From the NCBI RefSeq assembly GCF_910592395.1, contig NC_088309.1, forward strand, positions 1,800,501 through 1,864,500: DNA of 64,000 bases. The letters are read 5' to 3'. Shown here in pieces: positions 27,001 through 35,495 of the stretch. The DNA comes from Lineus longissimus. Its lineage: Eukaryota > Nemertea > Pilidiophora > Heteronemertea > Lineidae. Within the stretch, counting starts at the first letter, position 1. Each line of letters opens with the position of its first letter. The translations under genes and the position numbers were made by a program. Under the pieces are notes generated by a model, which saw only the letters and a program-made list of their open reading frames with translations, searched no databases and was not told the origin of the DNA.

Positions 27001-27143
27001 ATTTGGATGACAATAGTACTTTCATCAACAGAGCATATTCTGGAGACAGTGAGGTATCATATGGGAGATTAGAATCCCAGGATTCCAAGGACAGTTCAAT
27101 TCTGGTCTCGTTGGGAGATGATCCAGAGAGAGGGCCCATTTGA
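21011..27143 (+). CDS. MAM/EGF-domain type I membrane protein with mucin-like stalk
   Basis: Predicted cell-surface adhesion or receptor-like protein of 1062 residues; specific function unknown. Exons: 21011-21053, 21410-21574, 21746-22014, 22376-22451, 22836-22922, 23422-23946, 24306-24574, 24832-24907, 25249-25329, 25546-27143. The start at 21011 gives a signal peptide (MQNSILLLVILGII...) spliced in phase to the first MAM domain. Order: MAM1 about 23-184 (CDFSQDTCGY to LDYVRAGC), EGF 185-213, three EGFs about 218-330, MAM2 about 345-503, EGF 504-530, Ser/Thr/Pro stalk about 548-940 built on MPTSSP-like units, membrane segment about 963-985 (GGVAILIIVIVIVLGVIHI), basic stop-transfer RRKQHR, then an acidic/serine-rich tail to residue 1062. 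The two MAM modules share exon lengths of 269 and 76 bp, and module borders are phase 1, as expected from exon shuffling. The stalk should be heavily O-glycosylated. I know no exact orthologue. Confidence 0.85.
25157..25205 (+). pseudogene. Relic of a duplicated MAM exon inside an intron
   Basis: Within the intron before the last EGF exon, this segment closely matches the middle of the 269-bp MAM exon: the part encoding GRYGTTTNLTSPVLT in exon 7 and SRFGKTTNLTSPVFT in exon 3. The match ends near CTCCTGTCCTTA, no flanking exon sequence survives, and it lacks a usable acceptor-donor pair. It looks like the remnant of a third, mostly lost MAM duplication. Confidence 0.6.
25582..26780 (+). repeat. 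Coding minisatellite for the Ser/Thr/Pro stalk
   Basis: Short in-frame units of about 18-21 bp encode variants of MPTSSP. A larger duplication is superimposed: sequence around 26041-26340 recurs almost exactly 300 bp later (GCCAAATTCATCCC at 26042 and 26342), the second copy gaining one serine codon. The reverse strand is also open over long stretches, purely because of the repeat; those frames are not genes. Confidence 0.85.
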
Positions 27144-27331
27144 TTACACAAATTATTGTCATGCCATACATAATGATTTAGGGTCAAAATCAATTTTTTA
27201 CTTCAGGGGGAAGGGGGGGCATTTGCCCCTGCCCCTTCTCCGCCATCCTGAGATACATGTTTTTGATACTCCTAAATCTTTACATTATTATAGCAGATAG
27301 ATAAGGCCACACATAAGGAAAAGTAATTTCA

Positions 27332-27337
27332 TTTATT
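27332..27337 (-). terminator. Candidate SARS2 poly(A) signal
   Basis: TTTATT on the plus strand, AATAAA on the minus strand, about 350 bases downstream of the SARS2 stop. It is the only canonical hexamer seen on that strand in the gap. Confidence 0.5.
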
Positions 27338-27350
27338 CCTTGTTTTTGTA

Positions 27351-27356
27351 AATAAA
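27351..27356 (+). terminator. Candidate MAM/EGF gene poly(A) signal
   Basis: AATAAA about 208 bases after the plus-strand stop at 27143, only 14 bases beyond the opposing minus-strand signal. Confidence 0.5.
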
Positions 27357-27685
27357 AGAATGAGCAGAACTGTAGTAATACAATGTAATGAATTTAAAAT
27401 CTTTTTCATTGTCTTTTCTGTGAAGCTGTATTATCTGCAAGTTGAAGTCTCTCTGTGAGCCCTACTTCAAATGCTTCTCCTCTAGTACGATAGTACTCAT
27501 CCTGACAATATCAGGCCATTTCACTTGATACATACTTGCTCCCTCGCGTAAGGAGAAGTCGTGTTGTAGGTCCTGCATTGCAAGAGGATGGATAGTAATT
27601 GATACCTGGAGCACACAGATAAGCGGGCATAGCTTATTGAGAGCTAGGCAAATGTGCCAAGTACTTTATGACACCAAACTTATAA

Positions 27686-29574
27686 TCAAGTCTTCTTTAC
27701 TTTTTTAATCCATTGCATGATGGGTGGTTCACAGTCTTTTACTATCCTGTCCATTCCCATGTACTCCACAAGTCTCTCGGGAACAGTAATTGAGCCATCT
27801 TTATTCTGATAGTTCTCCAGAACAGCCATAACCATCCGAGGGATGGCACAGGCAGTACCGTTGACAGTGTGGACATGATGAACAGCATAACGATCATCAA
27901 CATATTTCATATGCAATCGTCTACTTTGATAATCAGTGCAATTAGATGTGCTTGAAATCTCGCCATAGAATTTCTTATGGGGCATCCAAGCCTCAATATC
28001 ATATTTCTTGTAGGCAGGTGCACCTAGCTCCTGAGTAGGCATATTAAGAATCTGAAAATTCAACCCAAGTCCCGCGAACAGTTCTTTCTGAATATCCACA
28101 AACTCATTGAATAGTGCCTCACTTTCTTCTCCCGACTCATTGGCAGTCACACCAAACATTTCAACTTTCGTGAAGTGGTGAACTCGGTAAATACCGGATT
28201 CTTCCTCAACGCTTGACGTCTCTGCACGATAGCAACGACTCACTGCCGCTACTTTTTTCGGTAGCTCCGTGTCCTGGAGGACTTTATTCATGAACATGCC
28301 AGCCAAAGACATCTCAGCAGTGCCTGCCAAACACATGTCTCCATGGCGTGTACCTAGTTTATAAACCTGTGTCCTTGTGCCAGTCGTGTTGAAGCCACAT
28401 GCTTCAATGATCTCTGGCGCGATCAAATCTGGGACAGATACAAGAGTAAACCCACTGTTGACAAGTTTATCTAAAGAATACTGAATCAAGGCCTGTTCTA
28501 ATTTGGCTAAGGCACCAATGAAGTAGTATGTCCTTTGACCAGTCGTCAAACCTAAATCTTTTGTCCTGAGAATGCCCAGATAAGCACCCAGTTCCACCAC
28601 ACCCTTGGGTTGAAAGCTAAAGTCTCTCTTCGTACCAAAAGTGTCAACAACTTCTGCACAACTTTCCTCCCCAACAGGAGATGATGGGTGAGATATATTT
28701 GGGAGGTGAGACGCTGCATCCAATAGCTCTTCTTTAATTGTGTCTGCATCGGCATCTTTAGTAGTACTCTCAAGTTTTTTGTACAGTTCAAGAACTTTCC
28801 TGATGTCTCCGACACCTTTCCTGTATACTATGTTTTGTTCAAGTTCTTCAGTGAAGGCAGGATTACATAGGAACAGCCAGTCATACTCCGGGCGATTCAA
28901 TAATGGTTTGGTCTTCATCTCGGATGCGGTTGATGAGCTAAATGCCCTTGTTGTTGACACCTGAAAATTGACAACAAAATTAATGTAATGCCATTTTGGA
29001 CTTGGTATCAAGTATGTATGTCGACCATTCTCCAAGCAGATTGAAGGACATTCTATCCGTCAATGCACACTTTTAGACCTCTGAAAGAATTTGTTTTATC
29101 ATCAGGAAAATCATGGTAGGCCTATGCCATAGGCTATTATGGAGATGAAATGGAAGAACCAAAACCAAAGTTCATAGAGGAACTTACACCAGGCAGCGGA
29201 AGAAGCCACTGCTGGCCACAAGCTTCATCCGCCTGCGTCTGGGGTAAAAGAGTCTCTTGTATTTCAGAAAAATCACCATTGCCATTGGCACATTGGCCAT
29301 CATTGGCGTCAACGTCAATCGTCATCGGCATTCCCATATACAAAATATTTGAATATTTTGAGAACAGTTATTCCAATAATATTAATCTGGCAGCAAAATA
29401 TGACTGATCTATCATGTCTATCTTCCACAGTCAAAAAATGAGCAGTAAGATCCTCACCTTTGCCTTTGGCTTCGCCTTAGACAAACAACTAAGCACATTT
29501 GCTTGTGATGGCGTTCCATAGGAAACTATTCGCCGAAATCCTACACACAATAAGGATGATTTCATTTGTTTCAT
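27686..29574 (-). CDS. SARS2: Seryl-tRNA synthetase, mitochondrial (short-arm form)
   Basis: Class II aminoacyl-tRNA synthetase predicted to charge mitochondrial tRNA-Ser. Two exons, 29458-29574 and 27686-28960, join in phase 0. The Met at 29574 gives about 463 residues; an alternative Met is at 29565, and the frame is open to 29703. Exon 1 encodes a basic, Arg/Ser-rich mitochondrial presequence (SSLLCVGFRRIVSYG). The catalytic core is intact: the LAGTAE serine-site loop near 253-255, motif 2 RCYRAET with Arg284 and GIYRVHHFTKVEMF with Arg298, the MPTQELGAPAYKKYDIEAWMP stretch in two parts (MPTQELG, YDIEAWMP), SNCTDYQSRRLH, and motif 3 NGTACAIPR with Arg414. The N-terminal helical arm is about 50 residues shorter than in human SARS2: only LYKKLEST to ASHLPNISHP remains. 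The paralogous SLIMP-type protein is an alternative, though conserved motif arginines argue for an active enzyme. It shares a promoter region with OSTF1. Confidence 0.85.
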
Positions 29575-30143
29575 CTCTTTTAGTTTGAGTTTTTGGCTTG
29601 AATATGTGGTATGATACGAACTCTTCACTTGCAAATTGTTGTTTCTTTGAAAAAAGTTGAATTTGATGGCAAAACTTCTAATGGTGCGGTATAACTCATT
29701 CACTCAATACAGAGACTGGTACTTGACGGCATTTCACTCGTCATGAACTAGATTTGGGGCGTCAGCTTCCGGTGTCCGGTCACGTGTTTTACTAGACTCT
29801 CGCCAGTCTCTTCTATCATTCATTACAGAGACTGGCACTTGACGGCATTTCACTCGTCATGAACTATAGATTAGGGGGCGTCTGCTTCCGGTGTCCAGCC
29901 CCTGGATTCTTGCAGTAACCATAAATATTTTATTCACAAAACCAATACCGTACCATATATAACGGTTAAAACCATATTTCCAAGATTATTCGATTATTTG
30001 GCACAGATTAGTCAAATTATGAATTTATTGCCTTACAGATTTTGTTGCAACAGTCCACTTGTAAACTTCCTTCCTGGTTTCAAGTTTTAGTTAGGCCTAA
30101 GCTTATTTTCATCTTAATTCATACTTGGTTTTACGTGATTAAA
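29575..30143. promoter_or_regulatory. Probable bidirectional promoter between SARS2 and OSTF1
   Basis: The start codons of SARS2 (minus) and OSTF1 (plus) are about 570 bp apart and diverge. The interval contains a tandem duplication (29709-29900) that probably duplicates promoter elements, including the block CTTGACGGCATTTCACTCGT. No TATA element is obvious. Confidence 0.5.
29709..29900. repeat. 116-bp-period direct duplication in the SARS2/OSTF1 promoter region
   Basis: A block of about 75 bp beginning ACAGAGACTGG at 29709 recurs at 29825. Both copies contain ACTTGACGGCATTTCACTCG, then a GGGGCGTC-like motif, then GCTTCCGGTGTCC. They differ by a few substitutions and small indels. GCTTCCGG resembles an ETS-type site (CCGGAAGC reversed), common in housekeeping bidirectional promoters, so an ETS site may have been duplicated. 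Confidence 0.7.
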
Positions 30144-33100
30144 ATGCAGCGAGCACCTACACGTCCAGCACCTCCCAGACCTGTTCCAAGACCTGGTAAG
30201 TAATGTGTTTTAACATATTGCCATTGTAATCCGAACAATGTCTGAATGTGAATGTAAATAAAGCAAAGTTAGCCGACCTGTCCTATGTTGACCATCTCAA
30301 AAGTCCACTCACTCCCTCACTGTGCGTGTGTGTGTCTGTCTCAGTCTCAGCAGTCATGCAATCTCGACTCGAGTCAAGTCTCAAGTCAAATTTCAGTGGG
30401 TGAAGGACAATGGAGCAGCAGACCATTGGCATTGGTTCAGTACACCCCATCTGTCAAGTCAAGTCAAGTGAACCATGACTGAGCAGTGATACTGTCAGTT
30501 CGACAGTGCAACAGTGTCACTTCGACACTTGGTGTAATATTGTCTATAGATCGATGCACTTGATTGGGAACAATGTTTACGAAGACGTCGCGTCACGTCA
30601 CATAATAACAGTACTGAAAAATGCATGTTGACGTGATGACTGCCAACACTACTTTATGTAAACGTTGTTCCCAATCAAGTGCATGGATCTATCAAGCCGG
30701 CCGCCGCATGGACACCACCTTATCAATGTCTGTCCAATCATCATCTGTGATTCTATCTACCTCGTCATGTTATCATGTTTTGAGTCTCCACAATAAAAAT
30801 ATAGAAGACACAAGTTTAGACAACACCACCACTGTTTACGAACATAGGCTTATCTTCCAGTCGAAGTTCAATGAAATGTACATTGCCTGGCACGTTATCC
30901 AGAGAATTCCACTTTCATTCAAATTGACTTGCATGTAATTTAATTCTCAATTCAGGTCAGGTGAAAGTGGTCCGGGCAGTTTATAATTACGAAGCCCAAC
31001 AGGTAATACAAGTTCATACATGTACCCCCACATCATTCAATAGAAAGATTCAGATTTTCAATTAACAGCGAGGAGATTTGATTATGATCTGCAGATCAAT
31101 TTATTTGTTTCGTTTTATTGTTTCGAGGCAAACGATATACCAGATTGGAGAGAACAATGCCCTGCTATGGGGATGACATGAACTGACATGAGTAAGCAGA
31201 GTAAAAATGTATTCGTGAAGGCCGACAACATGATGATTCCACCAGCTGTGCCGGTAGTTGAATTGTGATGTTTCTCTCCTGTAATATAGATTCAAATATT
31301 TCTTATTTACTTCAGAATGATGAGCTGTCATTTGATGAAGGTGACCTTCTCTACATCACAGACATGAATGAAGGAGGTTGGTGGAAGGCCAGATGTGGAG
31401 GCAAAGAGGGGTTAGTCCCCAGCAATTATGGTGAGACCTTGTATATCAAACTGAGATTGAATCATAACATTCTCTGCCATTTTGTCGAAATAAGTACATA
31501 GCTCATCCTGGACTTGATTGAAAGTCAAGGTTTCCTGCTGACAAATGTTTCCATAAGGGAGATTCCAATTTACCCTCTTGTAGCTCTAGCTCAGGGTCTG
31601 TGCCCATCAACCTATGAAGAAGAGTTCACTTCTGACAGTATCTTGTTTTTGCTCTCCTTTCAGTTGAGGAAGGTACTGAAACTGTTGACAACCCTCTTCA
31701 TGAAGGAGCCAAAAGAGGCAATTTGCCCTTCTTACAGGAGTGTCTCAGAAATAAGGTATGTCTGAATGTCTGAATTGATTGTTAAATCCAAAATTTGTGT
31801 ATCTGTGTTGCAAGGTGGAATAAAATCAGAACCTTGATTTTTGACTGGTTTTGGTTTCTTGCTGAAGTAATTTTGATTTGATGCTGTAGTATTTGGTTCA
31901 ATTTGAACTTTTATGAAAGATATTAACTTGCGACGTCACATCAAAAAGCTTTCTTTCAAGTGGGCTTCCATCTTCAATTTACAGGTTTCAGTGAATGGGC
32001 TTGACAAAGCTGGTTCCACGGCAATCCACTGGGCGTCACATGGAGGACACATGGATTGTCTTCAAGCACTATTGGCAGTGCCCAACTGTCAGATAAATGT
32101 GCAGGTAGGTCACAAGACGTATTTATTGTCAGCCATGTGAAAAAAATGGATGTAGGCCATTGTGACAGGCCGCATTATGGAGAGAACGTACCCACTTCAT
32201 GAGGAAGAACTGCGTGACAAACCTTCTTGTTTGAACACTTTGTATATTTTGGACTTTTTCCCAACTAGTTTTAGGATGTCATTATTAAAAGTGAATCTAA
32301 TATATGTTCCTGGTTTGATAATTTTACGTTCAGACAAATTTGAACAAGGAAATTATGGGTTTGTGCAAAATGTTGTGTTTGGCTGATTTATTTGGCAATC
32401 CAGATAAACAGGAATCTTTGTTGTTTCAGAACAAACTTGGAGACACCCCGCTCCATTCTGCTGCTTGGAAAGGCCACCCTCACATCGTGGAGGAGTTACT
32501 TAACAGAGGTGCTAGGACTGATTTACTTAACAATGATAAAAAGAGTGCCTTAGACTTAGCTAAGAGTCCAGAGACAAAAGCTCTTATCTTAGCTAAAGGT
32601 ATGTGTTTTTTTATGTTATGCACTAACTCAATGTCATTAACCCTTTGAACCCGACAGGCCAGTTTTGCATCTTGAGGCTTGAGCATCTGAGGAGCTTGGA
32701 GTCTTCCTTTCACCGTTTCCTCCATTGGGTCTTTAACCTACCTGCATGTATAGCCCACAGGCCAGTTTTGCATCTTGGAGAATCACCTCTGTGATCACTC
32801 TCCAAACAAACCACAGCACTGTTGTCTGGCAATTTGAGAAGTGCCACATGTAGAAGCTTTGCTCAGAGCTAAAGTTTGGGTTTACATTCTTATACCAACT
32901 GTGTTAGAGGTGTTGTCAGCCAACTTCAAACATTGCCGAGTAGTTCAGTCATTCTTGTAAATAAAGGACATGCCTCAAACAGTCAAACCCTATAGTTTGC
33001 AGTGCAGATGTGACGACATGGAGATCCTCTTGTAGTTGACGGTGAGGGTGATGTACTGTTACTGTGGCAGAGGGGACAATGATTCTAAGCTAAGAGTCTC

Positions 33101-33208
33101 TTCGAAACGACTTGTCTCTATTACTGTTATATCCTCAATCTTTTCATCTTTTCAGTGAAGCCACAGCAAAATGCGACCGATTATGGAGATGAAGAGGACT
33201 CAGATTAG
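30144..33208 (+). CDS. OSTF1: Osteoclast-stimulating factor 1 homologue (SH3 + ankyrin repeats)
   Basis: Small cytosolic adaptor; in vertebrates it binds proline-rich partners and signals indirectly in osteoclasts and motile cells. Exons: 30144-30195, 30956-31002, 31316-31430, 31664-31755, 31985-32104, 32430-32598, 33156-33208. Phases join to 215 residues; human OSTF1 has 214. Order: proline/arginine-rich start ([18 protein letters not shown]), SH3 domain about 19-75 ([34 protein letters not shown]), then three ankyrin repeats about 80-190 ([38 protein letters not shown]). The acidic tail DYGDEEDSD matches the family C-terminus. Intron 1 contains a strong inverted repeat (30545-30692). An ATTAAA lies at 34308. 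Confidence 0.95.
30545..30692. repeat. Long inverted repeat (foldback) in OSTF1 intron 1
   Basis: The left arm 30545-30580 and right arm 30658-30692 are reverse complements over about 35 bp with roughly two mismatches. The shared core is GCACTTGATTGGGAACAA. The loop of 77 nt contains CRE-like ACGTCAC/GTGACG words. In RNA this would form a stable 35-bp hairpin. A small foldback or MITE-like element is the likely origin; the loop is large for a canonical pre-miRNA. Confidence 0.75.
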
Positions 33209-34307
33209 ATTTGATGATCACAGTCTCTGCATTTGAGGCTCAATGGGCAAAGTAGAGTTGCTGTCATGATCATGGTGAAATGTGAAACAGACACACCAAA
33301 TAGCGTCTCCACAGTATTTAAACAGGGCTGTAGACTGATATACAAACCCAGTAAATGCAAAGTATTATCATGATAACTTCACTACAGCAATGTTAATACC
33401 TGTGCCACTGGAAAATACCGTGAACATGAACACTGTAGGCCTTTGACATTGGAGACTGTTGATACCTTTTTGAGAGGGCAGCATAAGTACTGTACTGGTA
33501 CTTAGAGATATGGGACCATCTTTGATTTTTGGCTAGTGTAAATGAAAAATAGCTAAATGTCTATTGGCAGTCAAGTGACAAATCGACCCTAGGGTCCGCA
33601 CATATACGGATATAAAGATATATATGTGTATAAGATACATAGAGAAATGGATGGATTCAAGATTAACCCACTATGGTCCTGTGCAATGTTCTCTCATCCT
33701 TGTCATAAGATGACGACCATAGTCGGTGATTGATAGTCCCATTCATTAACTTTGAGAGGGGCCACTGTGCCCTGCAAGTGAGCCATTTTAATCACTGCGA
33801 CCGCATGTGTCAAAAATCACTCATTTGTGGTTGGTCATCGAAGGTATTAACAACAAGGATCTGTGATCGCAGAGACCTGCAATCAGGAGAAATCCCTTAT
33901 TTGTTATATTGAAGCCTTGGGGAGTTAATCCTGGATCCACCCTGGTGCATGTATATAATCAAGACATGACTGACAACATTGATAGTTAATCACCATCGAT
34001 ACTGCCAAGTAGATCAATGCCAACAGTAACATTAATCTACGCTAGAGATGCTTCGACATCAGTCCACCTCATGTAATCTTGCTGGTGGCATGGTTTATAA
34101 GATTCTTTCCATTGGACAACCTGATATTGAAAACAGAGTGTGACGTCACACACTGGTTCTGATGTCGCACACCGATTGCCACGTCAGTTGTACTTTTATG
34201 TGTTACGTCAGGGGATGCCTCATGATGTGTAATGGTGAACTCTCAATATTGTTTTGTACAGTTGAAAAAGTCTACTTTAGTGTACATCCATTGTATCATT
34301 TCACTTC

Positions 34308-34313
34308 ATTAAA
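34308..34313 (+). terminator. Candidate OSTF1 poly(A) signal ATTAAA
   Basis: No AATAAA was seen on the plus strand between the OSTF1 stop and here. This variant hexamer would give a 3' UTR of about 1.1 kb. Confidence 0.3.
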
Positions 34314-35235
34314 ATGAAAGCTGTATATATATATAAATAGAATGTGGTTATCATTCAATCGATCAATCCATATTAGACTTGGAGGGCACCTTTCCTGGAC
34401 GCCCAATGCTCAAAGCGTCACCTCCCTGCTGTGTTGATTCAAGAGTGATTTTCAATTGACATTGCAAGTGCAAGAAAGAGGGGTCAACCTCGGTTTTTCC
34501 ATTTCGGGAGAATTGGGTAAAATTACAAGGAGGCCAACAGAAAATGCATTAGGACAGCTTCACACTCACATTGACCGTGTCAATCTTTCTTGAATTCACC
34601 CCGGACCTGGAGACCATGGTCTGTGGTTATCAACCTCTCCTCATCTTGACCAATCGAGGGTTTTAAAACATCTACTAATTGATAGATCTGCTCATGCTCA
34701 CGAGCACATCAAAATTGAGTGAATTTTAAACCATGAAGTTTCAAGGCACCTCTCCCAGGACAGTCCCAACCCTGGAGGAAGCAACATAAAGCGAGCTCCT
34801 CTTTACCACCCCCTGGCATTGGCAGCCTATTTTCTTAGGCACTTGATGTTCCAACTATGCATGGAAAGAATCAACCGACCACCACATTGAAAATGTCTAT
34901 AGATTTTTATTGAGAAATTTATAAAACGAGACAGTATTGACAGTACGGTGGTCCTAGAAATGAAATCTAGGTTCATAAGTGCTCATTACATGTATGTACA
35001 ATACAACTTATTCCTCTATAAGAGGATATAGAAGTTAATCGTGAAGAGCGCAGAAGTTGAGCTCCTTTCCACTTTGAGTGACACTAAATAATATTTCATG
35101 GTCAACACTCGAAGCAGTACTAAAGACCTGCAGACTAGGTATTGTTAACTCAGTGACGTGCATGCGACAAATATTGGAAAAATTCCCAGAGACAGAAATC
35201 GGTCATCCCTTCAAAGTGCAACAAACCACCCTAAT

Positions 35236-35241
35236 TTTATT
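35236..35241 (-). terminator. Candidate SHPK poly(A) signal
   Basis: TTTATT on the plus strand (AATAAA on the minus), about 255 bases past the SHPK stop. A second minus-strand AATAAA stands at 34906-34911, so two 3' ends are possible. Confidence 0.4.
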
Positions 35242-35495
35242 GCATATCACAAGAACAAGCAGACAGGCAATTTTCTCTTGCTTATAGCAGCAATAAGCCA
35301 TCCAACTTTTACATTTTCCAAATGTGATCCATTGTCCGAATGTGAGATATTTGAAAGATCTTTAAATATGTGGCTGTATGCCCAACCACACTAGCCAAGG
35401 CTGTATCCACAATCACACTAGCCTAGACATTCACACAGTGAGGTATCAAATTGGCACTATATGAATTCATAAGGTTCAAAAAGGGTTAATGGTCA

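Larger units (their letters stand above)
27144..27685. other. Convergent 3' region between the MAM/EGF gene and SARS2
   Basis: 542 bp between two stop codons facing each other. It holds both 3' UTRs and little else. A plus-strand poly(A) signal at 27351 and a minus-strand one at 27332-27337 lie side by side, so the two transcripts probably overlap by some tens of bases. Confidence 0.6.
33209..35495. other. Convergent region between OSTF1 and SHPK
   Basis: The 3' UTRs of OSTF1 (plus) and SHPK (minus) lie here. Candidate hexamers are ATTAAA at 34308 (plus) and AATAAA (minus) at 35236-35241 and 34906-34911. The segment near 33595-33640 is AT-rich with TATATA runs, and a CRE-like TGACGTCA is near 34141. 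No protein or RNA gene was recognised; open frames of 60-78 codons lack domains. Confidence 0.5.

Noticed and set aside
32656-32777. 20-bp direct repeat (GCCAGTTTTGCATCTTG) in the last OSTF1 intron
   Set aside because: Two short copies about 100 bp apart without other structure; too little to call an element.
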